Positions 49,402 through 60,066 of a stretch of 64,000 nucleotides of DNA are shown here, one piece after another. The notes below the pieces were generated by a model. The model did no database searches. It saw only the letters and a list, made by a program, of their open reading frames with translations, and had not been told where the DNA came from. Source of the stretch: Polynucleobacter sp. CS-Odin-A6. GTDB taxonomy: Bacteria > Pseudomonadota > Gammaproteobacteria > Burkholderiales > Burkholderiaceae. The stretch spans positions 806,001 to 870,000 of the forward strand of contig NZ_JACVPD010000001.1 of the NCBI RefSeq assembly GCF_018882095.1, written 5' to 3'. Every line of letters begins with the position of its first letter. The stretch's first letter is position 1. Both the position numbers and the translations under genes were made by a program.

Positions 49402-52400
49402 GTGAGTTTCGTCACCTCATTTATTCGGGGGGTTTTAGAAAAACGCGTCATCATCATGGTCGCTGCTGGTATCTTGCTGTGTTTGGGGGCCTTTAGCCTG
49501 AAGCAGTTGCCAATTCAGCCTTATCCTGGTGTTGCACCTCTAACCATTCAAGCCATTTCTCAGTGGCCTGGACGCAGCACGACAGAGGTCGAGCAGCAAG
49601 TCACTATTCCAGTTGAAAATGCCTTAGCTGGTATCCCCGGCGTAAAGACATTTCGCTCGGTTTCTCTTTTTGGGCTTTCAGTTGTTACTCTGAAATTTAA
49701 TGACAGTGCTGATGCCTTTAAAGCTCGGCAGATATTCTTTTCCAGTCTTGCCAATGTCAATTTTCCGCCGGGAGTGAACTCCAGTGTTAGCCCAGACTCT
49801 GATGCGACGGGTGAGATCTTGCGCTATCAAGTTAAATCAGACTACGCCTCACCAACCCGTTTAAAAACACTACAGAACTACGAGATCTATAAAGAGCTCA
49901 AGCAAACTCCTGGCGTTGCTGATGTTTCTTCTTTTGGTGGCAAAGTTCGCCAATATCAAGTAATCGTTAGCCCTGAGAGCTTGCAATCCAAAAATGTCAC
50001 GGTCCCTCAGCTAATTGAGGCGTTGTCTAAAGCGAATGACAATATCGGTGGTGGTATTTTGCCCAGTGGAGAGCAGCAATTTGTAGTTCGTGGCGTGGGC
50101 TTATTAAGAAATATTGAGGATATCAAGCAGGTAGTCATTGCTGTGAACAAGGGCGTACCAGTTCGTATAGGGGATGTCGCTACAGTTCAAATTGGCAATG
50201 CACCACGCTTAGGCCTGTTTCAGTTTGATGAAAATCCTGATTCTGTTGAGGGTATTGTCTATCTGCGCCGTGGTGAAAATGCCTCTGAAGTTTTGGCCCG
50301 CGTACGTGAAAGAATTACCAACATAAATGACCACATTTTGCCTCCGGGCATTGAGGTCAAGCCTTTCTATGACCGTCAGGTATTGCTGGACATTACGGTT
50401 GGTACCGTCAAACACACCATGTTTTTTGGTATCACCATGGTGTTGGTCTTGCTTTATATTTTCTTGGGCAATATGCGAGCTGCTGCGGTAGTAGCCGCAG
50501 TTATTCCGCTGGCACTCTGTTTTTCTTTCATTCAGATGTACATCTTTAATGTACCTGCCAATTTAATTTCTCTGGGGGCCATTGACTTTGGGGTGATCGT
50601 AGATGCGGCAGTGATTGTCACTGAAAACGTGATGCGTCACTTAGAAGAAAGAGGCAGCAGACTGAAGCAAAGCATCATTCTCGCGACCAGTGAAGTGCAA
50701 AGAGCCATGGTGTATTCAACCAGCATCATTATTGTTGCCTACTCACCACTATTTTTGATGGGCGGAGTAGAAGGGATCATCTTCAAGCCAATGGCCTTCA
50801 CCATGGGCTTTGCTTTAGTTGCCTCCATCATCTTGAGCTTAACCTTTTTGCCAGCTGCTATTTCCTTAGTGTTTGGTGATAATTTTCATCACTCGCCACC
50901 TAAATTTATTACTTGGATGCTTGAGCGGTATAGGCCATTGCTACGAAAGTGGATGGATCACCCAAGGCATGTGATTGCCGTTTCCGTGTTTATTTTAGGA
51001 TTGACCCTACTGAGCGCTACCCGCTTAGGCACTGCATTCCTGCCGACTCTCGAAGAAAACAATATCTGGCTGCGGGTGACTCTACCCAATACCGTTGACT
51101 TGGATTATTCAATCAAAGTGTCGAATCAATTGCGTGAACTTTTCTTAAAGCAGCCGGAGCTGGAAAAAGTGGCGGTACAAATTGGCCGACCTGATGATGG
51201 GACTGATTCCACAGGCGTATTTAATCAAGAATATGGTTTATATCTTAAATCTCCTGATGAAATGCCAAAGGGATCTAATAAGGCGCTTTTGCTGGAGCAT
51301 CTCCAGGCCGAGCTTACCAAGATTCCTGGGGTCAATTTCAGTTTCTCTCAGTACATTCAGGACAACGTCAATGAAGCGCTCTCGGGTGTCAAGGGCGAAA
51401 ACTCCGTCAAGATTTATGGCTCAGATTTAGATGTCTTAAACGATAAGGCCCACGAAGTGGTTGCACAGTTGAAGAAAGTACGCGGCATCGAAGATGAGAA
51501 TATCTTAAAAGAATTGGGCCAGCCAACACTCAATATTCAGATTGACCGAGTTGCCGCTGCCCGTTACGGCATCAATGTTAGTGATATTCAAACCGTGGTA
51601 GCGAACGCGATTGGCGGCGCTCCAGTCTCTAACTTTTTGGAAGATGAAAAAACGTTTGGTATTGCCGTTCGTTTGAATGAGGCGAGCCGAAACGATATTC
51701 CAGATGTAGCCAGCTTGTTGATTGATTCTCCCAACGGGCAAAAAGTGCCCTTATCGATGGTCGCCAATGTCAAGTTGACCGATGGACCCTTCTTTATCTA
51801 TCGTGAAGCAGGTAAGCGTTATATTGCTGTCATCTTTAGTGTCAGGGGTAGAGATTTGGGTGGCGCAGTTGAGGATGCCAAGTACTTGGTTGAGAAAAAT
51901 GTCACCTTACCAACTAACTACATGATTTCATGGGATGGTCAATTTAATCAAATGAAGGCTGCCCAGCAAAAGCTGATGGTGATTATTCCATTGACCTTAC
52001 TTGCAATCTTTTTATTGCTAGTTGCTGCCCTGGGTAACATTCGTGATGCAACAGTGGTGTTGGTTAATGTGCCTTTTGCTGCCATTGGCGGAATTATTGC
52101 CCTGCACTTGGGCGGTGAAACGTTGAGCATTTCTGCACTCTTTGGTTTCTTATCTTTATTCGGTATTGCTATCCAAGACGGGGTGATTTTGATTTCGTAT
52201 ATTAATAAAACAATTGCTCATGAGCATGGCGCTATGAAAGATGCCATGGTTGATGGTGCCGCCCTTAGAGTGCGGCCCGTATTAATGACCGCGATGCTTG
52301 CAGGCCTCGGACTTTTGCCCGCAGCCTTATCTCATTCCATTGGCTCTGAGGCTCAACGACCGCTGGCGCTAGTGATTGTTGGTGGCATGATCACTACGAC

Positions 52401-52521
52401 GATCCTCACTTTATTAGTACTGCCTGTTCTCTATGCTTGGGTCAGAGGGAGAAGTCAAGGTAGGGGTAAAGGCAGTACCCTAGGCAACACTGATGGCAAA
52501 CCTACTCCTAGACTGGTTTAA
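49402..52521 (+). CDS. Heavy-metal type RND efflux pump (CzcA/CusA family)
   Basis: 1039 aa, GTG start directly after the adaptor stop with AGGAGG upstream. Twelve membrane helices in two halves with large periplasmic loops. Helix 4 has [18 protein letters not shown], the acidic HME-RND signature (here A-A for G-A and T-E-N for V-E-N). The porter domain and [13 protein letters not shown] of the last helix are normal. It drives substrate out with protons. The variant signature and lack of a metal sensor gene make metal specificity uncertain. Confidence 0.9.
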   Translation: MSFVTSFIRGVLEKRVIIMVAAGILLCLGAFSLKQLPIQPYPGVAPLTIQAISQWPGRSTTEVEQQVTIPVENALAGIPGVKTFRSVSLFGLSVVTLKFNDSADAFKARQIFFSSLANVNFPPGVNSSVSPDSDATGEILRYQVKSDYASPTRLKTLQNYEIYKELKQTPGVADVSSFGGKVRQYQVIVSPESLQSKNVTVPQLIEALSKANDNIGGGILPSGEQQFVVRGVGLLRNIEDIKQVVIAVNKGVPVRIGDVATVQIGNAPRLGLFQFDENPDSVEGIVYLRRGENASEVLARVRERITNINDHILPPGIEVKPFYDRQVLLDITVGTVKHTMFFGITMVLVLLYIFLGNMRAAAVVAAVIPLALCFSFIQMYIFNVPANLISLGAIDFGVIVDAAVIVTENVMRHLEERGSRLKQSIILATSEVQRAMVYSTSIIIVAYSPLFLMGGVEGIIFKPMAFTMGFALVASIILSLTFLPAAISLVFGDNFHHSPPKFITWMLERYRPLLRKWMDHPRHVIAVSVFILGLTLLSATRLGTAFLPTLEENNIWLRVTLPNTVDLDYSIKVSNQLRELFLKQPELEKVAVQIGRPDDGTDSTGVFNQEYGLYLKSPDEMPKGSNKALLLEHLQAELTKIPGVNFSFSQYIQDNVNEALSGVKGENSVKIYGSDLDVLNDKAHEVVAQLKKVRGIEDENILKELGQPTLNIQIDRVAAARYGINVSDIQTVVANAIGGAPVSNFLEDEKTFGIAVRLNEASRNDIPDVASLLIDSPNGQKVPLSMVANVKLTDGPFFIYREAGKRYIAVIFSVRGRDLGGAVEDAKYLVEKNVTLPTNYMISWDGQFNQMKAAQQKLMVIIPLTLLAIFLLLVAALGNIRDATVVLVNVPFAAIGGIIALHLGGETLSISALFGFLSLFGIAIQDGVILISYINKTIAHEHGAMKDAMVDGAALRVRPVLMTAMLAGLGLLPAALSHSIGSEAQRPLALVIVGGMITTTILTLLVLPVLYAWVRGRSQGRGKGSTLGNTDGKPTPRLV

Positions 52522-52523
52522 TC

Positions 52524-53315
52524 ATGATGGACAATAAAATTCCCCACATCCTCATCTCCAATGATGATGGCTATCTTGCGCCGGGCCTTTTGGCCTTAGT
52601 GAATGCAATCCGTCCATTAGGGCGAGTTACCGTAATTGCACCCGAGCAAAATCACAGTGGCGCCTCAAATTCATTAACGTTATCACGACCCCTATCGATT
52701 CATCGCGTGGCTGGTGGAGAGCGTGATGGGTTTCTATTTATCAATGGCACTCCAACTGATTGCGTGCACATTGCGATGACGGGTTTCTTGGATGAGAAAC
52801 CCGACCTCGTGATCTCCGGTATTAATCAAGGTGAGAACATGGGTGAAGATACTTTGTATTCTGGTACCGTGGCTGCTGCAGTTGAAGGCGTGATGTTTGG
52901 TGTGCCTGGCATTGCCTTCTCCCAAATTGATCGGGGTTGGAATCGGATTGAAGATGCTGCCAAAGCGGCACACGATATCGTTGCGCAAATGCTAGTTTCT
53001 AAACTGGCGCACGCAGAAGGCGCCGCTACCTTACTGAATGTGAATATCCCCAATCGCCCCTATGCGGATCTGTATCGCTGGCGCGTGACGCGTTTAGGCA
53101 ATCGCCATCATTCACAGCCGGTAGTCGTGCAAAAAAGCCCGCGCGGTGATTTGATTTACTGGATTGGTGCGGCAGGGGATGCGAAAGATAGTTCAGAGGG
53201 TACTGATTTTCATGCAATTGAGGATGGTTGCATTTCGATTACCCCCATGCAGTTGGATCTCACCCATCATGCCCGCTTGGCTGCGATGCGGGTTAATGGT
53301 TGGGACCGCGGTTGA
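52524..53315 (+). CDS. surE: 5'/3'-nucleotidase SurE
   Basis: 263 aa. Metal-dependent nucleotide phosphatase of stationary phase. The active site is complete: [12 protein letters not shown] at the N-terminus, [10 protein letters not shown], and [12 protein letters not shown] 52524 or 52527. Its end overlaps the start of pcm, the usual partner. Confidence 0.97.
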   Translation: MMDNKIPHILISNDDGYLAPGLLALVNAIRPLGRVTVIAPEQNHSGASNSLTLSRPLSIHRVAGGERDGFLFINGTPTDCVHIAMTGFLDEKPDLVISGINQGENMGEDTLYSGTVAAAVEGVMFGVPGIAFSQIDRGWNRIEDAAKAAHDIVAQMLVSKLAHAEGAATLLNVNIPNRPYADLYRWRVTRLGNRHHSQPVVVQKSPRGDLIYWIGAAGDAKDSSEGTDFHAIEDGCISITPMQLDLTHHARLAAMRVNGWDRG

Positions 53316-53968
53316 AGTCTTCTGCTGAGCGCAACGCCGGACATCGGCAGTCCTTAGCCGCTAAAGTCTTGGCGGCTGGAGTAAGGCACGGTAAAACATT
53401 AGAGGCAATTGCCACGGTGCCACGCCATGCCTTTATGGATGCTGGGATGCATCCTCAAGCCTATGAAGATACCGCCTTACCGATTGGGCATTCTCAAACG
53501 ATTTCTAAGCCATCCGTCGTGGCGCGCATGATCGAGCTTTTGCATAAGCGTGGACATACCCTCGGCAAGGTTTTAGAGATTGGCACTGGCTGTGGCTATC
53601 AAGCAGCCGTTCTGAGCTTATTGTCTGATGAGGTGTACTCGATTGAGCGGATTCGTCCTCTGCACGATATGGCAAGAGAGAAGCTGCGACCTTTTCGGAT
53701 TAAAAATCTACGCCTGATTTATGGCGACGGAATCTTAGGATTACCTCAGGCTGCCCCTTTTGATGGGATCATTCTGGCTGCTGCTGGATTAGGTATTCCG
53801 GATGCCTTATTGGATCAGCTGGCTATTGGTGGCCGCCTGGTAGCCCCCGTTGCCAAAAATGAAAAAGAGCAGCAATTGATCATGGTAGAGCGTATGAGCT
53901 CGCAGCGCTACCAAAGGACTGTTCTGGACGAGGTCTTTTTTGTCCCCTTACAATCAGGGGTAGTATGA
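53312..53968 (+). CDS. pcm: Protein-L-isoaspartate O-methyltransferase
   Basis: 218 aa from TTG 53312 (overlapping the surE TGA); TTG 53300 would add four residues. Repairs isoaspartyl residues with S-adenosylmethionine. Seen: [16 protein letters not shown], and the SAM loop [14 protein letters not shown]. Its stop overlaps the nlpD start by 4 bases (ATGA). Confidence 0.95.
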   Translation: MKSSAERNAGHRQSLAAKVLAAGVRHGKTLEAIATVPRHAFMDAGMHPQAYEDTALPIGHSQTISKPSVVARMIELLHKRGHTLGKVLEIGTGCGYQAAVLSLLSDEVYSIERIRPLHDMAREKLRPFRIKNLRLIYGDGILGLPQAAPFDGIILAAAGLGIPDALLDQLAIGGRLVAPVAKNEKEQQLIMVERMSSQRYQRTVLDEVFFVPLQSGVV

Positions 53969-54726
53969 AAAAAACCTTTAACCCAATGTCCAAATACGTC
54001 CTTTTAGTCTTGGCGGTCATCTCTCTTGCACTCAACGCGGGCTGTTCAACCACGCCCAGAGCCAAGCCAGCGAATGTAGTGGACCGAAGTGGGGGCAGTT
54101 CCGAAACTACGCCTCCTGGCTATTACCGTGTCAAACGGGGTGACACCTTGGCACGCATTGCTTTGGACAATGGGCAATCTCCGCGTGATGTAGCGCAATG
54201 GAACAATATGGCCAACCCCAATCTGATCGAAATTGGAGATCTGATCTTGGTGAAGCCGCCAGCTGGTTCAATGCCTGCAGCTAAGCCAACATCCAAACCG
54301 GACACACCCAAGGTGGATGCCTCTAATACCCCGCAGCCAGAAGCGTCAAAAGACATAGTTGCTGAGCCAGGTATTCGTTTGTCATCGCCAGCCAAAGGCA
54401 AAGTCAGCGAGGATTTCAGTGAAAAAACCAAAGGGATTGATATCGCCGGTAAGTTAGGTGATCCGATTACTGCTGCTGCCGATGGAAAGGTTGTTTACGC
54501 TGGCAATAGTTTGCGTGGCTATGGCAATCTTGTGATTATTAAACATGACAATACCTATCTCACGGCTTACGCTCACAATCGCACGCTCTTAGTAAAAGAG
54601 GGTGACGCCGTCAAAAAAGGGCAGAAGATTGCGGAGATGGGCGATACCGATGCCAACTCAATCAAGCTTCATTTTGAATTGCGCGTCAATGGCAAGCCAG
54701 TAAATCCAACGCCATATTTGCAGTAA
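53965..54726 (+). CDS. nlpD: NlpD-like lipoprotein, LysM plus degenerate M23 peptidase
   Basis: 253 aa. Lipobox L-N-A-G-C27; LysM domain about 52-96 ([13 protein letters not shown]); LytM/M23 domain from about 140. The metal-binding residues are not all present: the first His of H-x-G-x-D is Thr (T-K-G-I-D), and H-x-H is K-L-H. This matches the non-enzymatic NlpD/EnvC type that activates amidases at the division site. In many proteobacteria rpoS follows nlpD; here a PolB-like exonuclease gene does. Confidence 0.9.
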   Translation: MKKTFNPMSKYVLLVLAVISLALNAGCSTTPRAKPANVVDRSGGSSETTPPGYYRVKRGDTLARIALDNGQSPRDVAQWNNMANPNLIEIGDLILVKPPAGSMPAAKPTSKPDTPKVDASNTPQPEASKDIVAEPGIRLSSPAKGKVSEDFSEKTKGIDIAGKLGDPITAAADGKVVYAGNSLRGYGNLVIIKHDNTYLTAYAHNRTLLVKEGDAVKKGQKIAEMGDTDANSIKLHFELRVNGKPVNPTPYLQ

Positions 54727-54750
54727 CTGCTGTTTAAGTAGGCCTCAATC

Positions 54751-55572
54751 ATGGCAACCGTACTCGTATTTGATATTGAAACTATTCCTGATGTGGCGGG
54801 CCTGCGTCGTCTCGAAGATTATCCAGATTCGATGCTTGACAGCGAGGTTGCAAGCAAAGCAATGGCTGCTCGAGCAGAAAAAACCGGTAGTGATTTTCTG
54901 CCGCTCTATCTGCAGCGCATTTGTGCTATCTCTTGCGTCATTCGTAGGACGACTAAAGAAGGCACGCCTCAAATCAAAGTCGGCACATTAGGCACGGCTC
55001 AAGATGATGAGAAGGTATTGATTCAGACTTTCTTTGAGCTCGTTGAAAAATATACTCCCCAGCTGGTTTCTTGGAACGGTAGTGGCTTTGATTTACCGGT
55101 ACTGCATTACCGCGCTTTAGCTAATCACATACAAGCTCCGCGCTATTGGGAGATGGGTGAGAGCCAGGAAAATGATAGCCGTGAATTTAAGTGGAACAAC
55201 TACATCAGTCGTTACCACATGCGTCACCTTGACCTGATGGATCTCTTGGCAAAATTTAATGGCCGAGCCAATGCACCATTGGATGGTTTGGCTAAATTGT
55301 GTGGCTTTCCTGGCAAGATGGGGATGGATGGCAGTCAGGTATGGCCTGCCTATCTAGACGGGAAGATTGATGATATTCGTCGTTATTGCGAAACTGATGT
55401 GGTGAATACCTATTTAATGTATTGCCGCTTTCAATTGATGCGCGGTGGTTTCTCGATGGCAGAGTACCAAGAAGAAATCACTTTCGTTAAAGCGTATTTA
55501 GAAAAAGAGTCTAAAGAACCCAACGGTGCCCAGTGGCAAGAATACCTACTCGGTTTTGCTCCGGATGCGTAG
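54751..55572 (+). CDS. PolB-like predicted 3'-5' exonuclease
   Basis: 273 aa. DnaQ-like DEDDy nuclease: Exo I D-I-E-T in V-F-D-I-E-T-I-P, Exo II W-N-G-S-G-F-D-L-P, Exo III Y-C-E-T-D-V-V-N-T-Y. It matches the PF10108-type domain of unknown biological role. The last 8 bases overlap the start of rlmD, so the two are co-translated. Confidence 0.88.
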   Translation: MATVLVFDIETIPDVAGLRRLEDYPDSMLDSEVASKAMAARAEKTGSDFLPLYLQRICAISCVIRRTTKEGTPQIKVGTLGTAQDDEKVLIQTFFELVEKYTPQLVSWNGSGFDLPVLHYRALANHIQAPRYWEMGESQENDSREFKWNNYISRYHMRHLDLMDLLAKFNGRANAPLDGLAKLCGFPGKMGMDGSQVWPAYLDGKIDDIRRYCETDVVNTYLMYCRFQLMRGGFSMAEYQEEITFVKAYLEKESKEPNGAQWQEYLLGFAPDA

Positions 55573-56995
55573 AGGCGAAAAGCCGGTTCATATTGAAGTC
55601 ACTGAGCCTATCCGCGTAGAGTCTCTGGATCTGGATGCCCAAGGAATTGCGCGCTTAGCCCCCAACGAAGAAGAGACCGCTCAAGGCCACAGTGGCAAAG
55701 TCATTTTTATTCAAGGTGCGCTACCAACGGAGTTAGTGACATATGTGGTGACGCGTGAGAAGGCTCGCTTCAGCAAGGCTAAAGTACTCAATATTCTGAA
55801 GCCTGCTGTCTTTAGGGCAGAGCCTAAATGCAAAGCCTTTGGTATCTGTGGCGGTTGCACGATGCAGCATTTAGATATTCGAGCACAGGTGGCGATGAAG
55901 CAGCGCGTGCTTGAGGATGACTTAAAGCACATCGCTAAAGTAACCCCCGAAGAAATCCTGCGCCCAATGGGTGGACCGGCATGGGAGTATCGACATCGCG
56001 CGCGCTTAAGTGCCGTCAACCGTTCCATCAAAAAAGGCACAGTACTGATTGGCTTTCATGAGGGTAAGAGTGCTTATGTTGCTGACATGACTGCTTGTGA
56101 GATTTTGCCGAAGTCTATTTCTGATTTACTCCCTGAAATGCGTAAATTAGTCAACGCCTTATCTATTCTTGATCGCATGCCCCAAATCGAAATTGCAGTG
56201 GGCGAGCCTGAGGATCCGAATTCAGATGACCCTAAAAAAACAAAACCCGTCACTGCATTAGTTTTCCGTAATTTATTACCGTTAACGCCAGCAGATGAAC
56301 AACTCCTGAGGGATTTTGCTGATGAGCACGAAGTATGGGTATGGTTGCAACCCAAGGGAATCGAAACCGTTGCACCATTCCACCCTTTAACCGGCAAGCT
56401 TTGCTATCGTCTCCCAGAGTTTGAAGTAGAGATGCCGTTTAAGCCTGCTGACTTTACGCAAGTTAATCACCTGATGAATCGTGCTTTAGTGAGTAGGGCA
56501 GTCCGGTTGTTAGAAGTGCAGCCCACTGACCGTGTGCTGGATTTGTTCTGTGGCATTGGTAATTTCACACTCCCCTTAGCGAGAAGGGCGAATGCTGTTT
56601 TGGGTATTGAGGGTCTAGAAAGCCTCACAACGCGGGCTAAAGAAAATGCCGAGCACAATCAACTGGCTGATAAAGCGCGCTTTATGCAAAGCAACCTATT
56701 CGAAGTCACGACGGAAACGATTGCCTCTTGGGGTAAGGCGAATCGCTGGTTGATGGATCCCCCGCGTGAAGGTGCGATGGAGATCTGTCAGGCATTAACG
56801 CAATTGCATGAGCAAGGCAGTAATCTGCCACCACAGCGTATTGTGTACGTCTCTTGTAATCCAAAAACCTTAGCTAGAGATACCGATATCCTGTGCCATC
56901 TGGCTGGCTACGTGCTCAAGGGTGCAGGAATTGTGAATATGTTCCCGCACACCTCGCATGTCGAGTCTATGGCCGTCTTTGAGCGCCTGTTATGA
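55565..56995 (+). CDS. rlmD: 23S rRNA (uracil-5-)-methyltransferase RlmD
   Basis: 476 aa from ATG 55565. Methylates U1939 of 23S rRNA. TRAM domain (V-E-S-L-D-L-D-A-Q-G-I-A-R), iron-sulfur Cys C-K-A-F-G-I-C-G-G-C, SAM motif V-L-D-L-F-C-G-I-G-N-F-T-L and the catalytic Cys in Y-V-S-C-N-P-K-T-L-A-R-D are all present. The stop runs into a small tandem repeat. Confidence 0.95.
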   Translation: MRRGEKPVHIEVTEPIRVESLDLDAQGIARLAPNEEETAQGHSGKVIFIQGALPTELVTYVVTREKARFSKAKVLNILKPAVFRAEPKCKAFGICGGCTMQHLDIRAQVAMKQRVLEDDLKHIAKVTPEEILRPMGGPAWEYRHRARLSAVNRSIKKGTVLIGFHEGKSAYVADMTACEILPKSISDLLPEMRKLVNALSILDRMPQIEIAVGEPEDPNSDDPKKTKPVTALVFRNLLPLTPADEQLLRDFADEHEVWVWLQPKGIETVAPFHPLTGKLCYRLPEFEVEMPFKPADFTQVNHLMNRALVSRAVRLLEVQPTDRVLDLFCGIGNFTLPLARRANAVLGIEGLESLTTRAKENAEHNQLADKARFMQSNLFEVTTETIASWGKANRWLMDPPREGAMEICQALTQLHEQGSNLPPQRIVYVSCNPKTLARDTDILCHLAGYVLKGAGIVNMFPHTSHVESMAVFERLL

Positions 56996-57021
56996 TCCAG
57001 CGATGATCCAGCGATGATCCA
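56992..57021 (+). repeat. Tandem 11-bp repeat at the end of rlmD
   Basis: ATGATCCAGCG occurs twice in full (56992, 57003) and once in part (57014-57021), beginning inside the rlmD stop region. Further ATGATC/CATGAT words follow. Likely replication slippage; no function inferred. The rest of 57022-57154 shows no gene. Confidence 0.8.
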
Positions 57022-57154
57022 CTCATGATCTATTGAGGTGCATGATGCATGATTGTGGTGCAATGTGGTGGTACAAGGTTCTCATGAAAGCGTAGTTTGA
57101 AATGAAGCAGAGCAGCCATTCTGCATCAACCATCATCTGCCTTAGGAGCTTGTT

Positions 57155-57235
57155 ATGAAAACCTCAGATAGTTTTGCCATCCTCTTGATTTTATTTGCCC
57201 TGGCATTTGCAATTAACCTGTTCGTAGGCAACTAA
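57155..57235 (+). CDS. 26-aa membrane microprotein
   Basis: ATG 57155 has AGGAG at 57144-57148. The peptide M-K-T-S-D-S-F-A-I-L-L-I-L-F-A-L-A-F-A-I, then N-L-F-V-G-N, is a single membrane helix with a short charged N-terminus. The stop lies 1 bp before a strong hairpin terminator. Ribosome site, composition and terminator make it a convincing small gene; no family is known to me. Confidence 0.65.
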   Translation: MKTSDSFAILLILFALAFAINLFVGN

Positions 57236-57236
57236 A

Positions 57237-57256
57237 AAGGCGCCCGCAGGCGCCTT
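57237..57256. terminator. Intrinsic terminator shared by the microprotein and yccA genes
   Basis: AAGGCGCC, CGCA, GGCGCCTT: perfect 8-bp stem. Read leftward it is followed by TTTTT, so it is best for the Bax-inhibitor-like gene; rightward the T-run is short. Confidence 0.8.
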
Positions 57257-57289
57257 TGAAGTGGACTCAGTATTTCTACTGAGGATTAC

Positions 57290-57991
57290 TTAGTCACGAT
57301 TTCCGCCAACAATGCCCAATAATGCGAGCAAGTTGGTGAAGACGTTGTACACATCTAAGTAGATAGCTAAAGTAGCCATCACGTAGTTAGTTTCACCGCC
57401 ATTGATGACGCGCTGAACGTCGACCAAGATGAAGGCAGAGAAAATGGCGATTGCCAATATCATCACAGTCAACATCAGAGCAGGCAACTGCAACCAGATG
57501 TTGGCCAATGAGGCAACGATCAGGAGCAATACACCTACCATCAACCATTTGCCCATACCGGAGAAATCACTCTTGCTCACAGTAGCAATCGTTGCCATCA
57601 CTGCAAAAATCGATGCAGTGCCGCCGAATGCCAGCATGATTAAGGTAGCGCCATTACTGAAGCTATTTAAGGTGTAACCCACCAGGCCGGACATCATGAT
57701 GCCCATAAAGAAGGTGAAACCTAGCAGCAGCAGGACGCCGGCACCGGTGTCCTTGTTTTTCTCAATCGCCCAGAAAAAGCCAAAAGCAATTGCCATAAAG
57801 ACGATGAAGCCCAAGAAGGGGCTACTCGCCATAAAGTTCAATCCGAATGCAACGCCAAGCCATGCACCAATCACAGTAGGCACCATTGATAGTGCTAATA
57901 GTGCATAGGTGTTGCGCAATACGCGGTTGCGTATTTGGAGGGTACTAACCGAACCAGTTTGCCCAAAGCCGTAAGAGTTAAGATCGCTCAC
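57290..57991 (-). CDS. Bax inhibitor-1 (YccA/YbhL) family membrane protein
   Basis: 233 aa with seven predicted membrane helices. Family landmarks: R-N-T-Y-A-L-L-A-L-S-M, M-S-G-L-V-G-Y-T-L-N and the end A-L-A-I-Y-L-D-V-Y-N-V-F-T-N-L-L with the Asp characteristic of the pH-sensing pair. Bacterial BI-1 proteins leak calcium or modulate FtsH; the precise role here is unknown. Divergent from ndk. Confidence 0.92.
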   Translation of the reverse strand: MSDLNSYGFGQTGSVSTLQIRNRVLRNTYALLALSMVPTVIGAWLGVAFGLNFMASSPFLGFIVFMAIAFGFFWAIEKNKDTGAGVLLLLGFTFFMGIMMSGLVGYTLNSFSNGATLIMLAFGGTASIFAVMATIATVSKSDFSGMGKWLMVGVLLLIVASLANIWLQLPALMLTVMILAIAIFSAFILVDVQRVINGGETNYVMATLAIYLDVYNVFTNLLALLGIVGGNRD

Positions 57992-58167
57992 AATGACTCC
58001 TTCTTCAAAGTAATTACACTAGTCCACTAGGGACTCTTAGAACTAAGTATAGACAAAATAGGCAAATTTCAAGTCCCCCCTGAAAAGAACTACAAATTGA
58101 AGGGTTATACCCTGTAAATTCAATAGCTTAGCCCTGCTTCCGATAGGGTAAATATGCTCAGCCGATG

Positions 58168-58286
58168 TATAATTCGGGGGTCGCTGATTTTCTGGCGCGC
58201 TGTAGGTGGGAAGGAGGTCATTCTCTGTAATACCTCTTTTTGCGCTATTTCAGCTTATATTTTTGAATTCACTATTGGAGTCTTAC
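58168..58286 (+). promoter_or_regulatory. ndk promoter and leader
   Basis: TATAAT at 58168-58173 is a perfect -10; no clear -35 at 17 bp. The leader of about 107 nt contains AAGGAGGT (58211-58218), a full Shine-Dalgarno not followed by ATG, GTG or TTG at proper distance, and a weak GGAGGT...ACCTC hairpin with T5 after it (58213-58240) that might attenuate transcription. The remainder of 57992-58167 is the yccA upstream region. Confidence 0.5.
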
Positions 58287-58712
58287 ATGGCTATTGAGCG
58301 CACCCTTTCGATTATCAAACCTGATGCGGTAGCAAAAAACGTGATTGGTAAGATCTATGACCGTTTCGAATCTGCTGGTTTGAAGATTATTGCGTCGAGA
58401 ATGGCACATTTGTCACAAGCAGAAGCGGAGCAGTTCTACGCAGTTCACTCAGCACGTCCTTTCTTTAAGGATTTGGTGAGCTTCATGATTTCCGGTCCTG
58501 TCATGATTCAGGTATTGGAAGGCGAAGGCGCTATTCTGAAGAATCGTGATTTGATGGGCGCTACTGATCCTAAGAAGGCTGACGCCGGTACCATCCGTGC
58601 CGATTTCGCTGACAGCATCGATGCAAACGCGGTTCATGGTTCTGACGCTCCTGAAACTGCCGCTGTTGAAGTGGCATTCTTCTTCGCTGGCATGAATGTT
58701 TTCAATCGTTAA
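58287..58712 (+). CDS. ndk: Nucleoside diphosphate kinase
   Basis: 141 aa. Interconverts NDPs and NTPs through a phospho-His. [15 protein letters not shown] opening; active site His in [10 protein letters not shown] 58287 after TTGGAG. It heads the conserved set ndk-rlmN-ispG-hisS. Confidence 0.98.
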   Translation: MAIERTLSIIKPDAVAKNVIGKIYDRFESAGLKIIASRMAHLSQAEAEQFYAVHSARPFFKDLVSFMISGPVMIQVLEGEGAILKNRDLMGATDPKKADAGTIRADFADSIDANAVHGSDAPETAAVEVAFFFAGMNVFNR

Positions 58713-58760
58713 TCGGCGATTGCAAACGAACACGCTATTGAATATAGATAAGTAGTCGCA

Positions 58761-60020
58761 TTGACCTCCCCGCGCGTAAATCTCTTAGATTTTGACGCTG
58801 ACCAAATGGCAGCGTATGTCGCGGGGTTAAATGAAAAGCCTTTTCGGGCGAAACAACTTATGCAGTGGATACACCAACGTGGTGTATCTAACATCAACGA
58901 CATGAGTGATCTAGCAAAAAGCTTTCGAGCAACGCTGCTAGATAAAGTCGAAGTCCTTTCTCTTCCGGTAATTAAAGATGAACACGCCACCGATGGCACC
59001 CGCAAGTGGTTGCTGGATGTGGGCGCTGGCAATGCCGTGGAGTCAGTCTTTATTCCTGAAGATGATCGCGGCACGCTGTGTATTTCCTCTCAAGCTGGTT
59101 GCGCTGTTAATTGCCGTTTCTGCTCCACTGGTCGTCAAGGCTTCTCACGTAACCTTACTGCCGGAGAAATCATCGGCCAGCTCTGGTTCGCTGAGCACTT
59201 GTTGCGCAACGATCCCAATGCAATTCGCCGTATCGAGGAATATCCAACCCCAGGCTGGGAACATACTGGCCGTGTCATCTCTAATGTCGTGATGATGGGT
59301 ATGGGCGAGCCTCTGCTGAACTACGACAACGTAGTAACTGCCTTACGCTTAATGCTGGACGATAAAGCCTATGGTTTATCACGTCGTCGCGTCACGGTTT
59401 CTACTTCCGGCGTCGTGCCGATGATTGATCGCTTGGCACAGGATTGCCCAGTAGCATTAGCCGTATCTTTGCACGCACCAAACGATCAGTTGCGCGACCA
59501 ACTAGTTCCCCTGAATCTGAAATACCCCCTAAGAGAATTACTTGCCGCTTGCGAACGCTATTTGCCTTTCGCGCCAAGAGATTTCTTAACCTTTGAATAC
59601 TGCATGCTCGACGGAGTCAATGACTCTGACATTCAGGCAAAAGAACTCGTGCGCTTATTAGCCAACATTAAATGTAAGGTCAACCTCATTCCTTTCAATC
59701 CTTTCCCAGAGTCTGGATTAAAGCGCTCATCAGCTCAACGCATTCATGCCTTTGCTAGCATTTTGTTAGACGCCGGTATGGTTGCAACGGTTAGAAAAAC
59801 ACGAGGCGATGATATTGCCGCCGCCTGCGGTCAGTTGGCAGGTGATGTTGTAGACCGTACTCGGGTGCGTGAACGTGCTATTCATGAGAATCAAATCAAA
59901 CTTGATGAAGAGGCTGATGCAAAAGTAGACGCAGACGATCTTGACCTTGATGAAGAAGAACAAGAACCAGAGTATCAATCTGAGCGCTCAGTGCAATGGC
60001 TCAAAAAATTAGACGACTAA
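58761..60020 (+). CDS. rlmN: Dual-specificity RNA methyltransferase RlmN
   Basis: 419 aa from TTG 58761. Radical-SAM enzyme making m2A2503 in 23S rRNA and m2A37 in some tRNAs. Cluster Cys C114, C118, C121 (C-A-V-N-C-R-F-C), and the catalytic C-terminal Cys in A-A-A-C-G-Q-L. An acidic tail of about 40 residues (many Asp/Glu) extends beyond the E. coli protein (384 aa). The start codon has no clear ribosome site. Confidence 0.95.
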   Translation: MTSPRVNLLDFDADQMAAYVAGLNEKPFRAKQLMQWIHQRGVSNINDMSDLAKSFRATLLDKVEVLSLPVIKDEHATDGTRKWLLDVGAGNAVESVFIPEDDRGTLCISSQAGCAVNCRFCSTGRQGFSRNLTAGEIIGQLWFAEHLLRNDPNAIRRIEEYPTPGWEHTGRVISNVVMMGMGEPLLNYDNVVTALRLMLDDKAYGLSRRRVTVSTSGVVPMIDRLAQDCPVALAVSLHAPNDQLRDQLVPLNLKYPLRELLAACERYLPFAPRDFLTFEYCMLDGVNDSDIQAKELVRLLANIKCKVNLIPFNPFPESGLKRSSAQRIHAFASILLDAGMVATVRKTRGDDIAAACGQLAGDVVDRTRVRERAIHENQIKLDEEADAKVDADDLDLDEEEQEPEYQSERSVQWLKKLDD

Positions 60021-60066
60021 CGTAACTAGCGATTTTCAACATCTTCAATATTCCCCAATATTCCCA

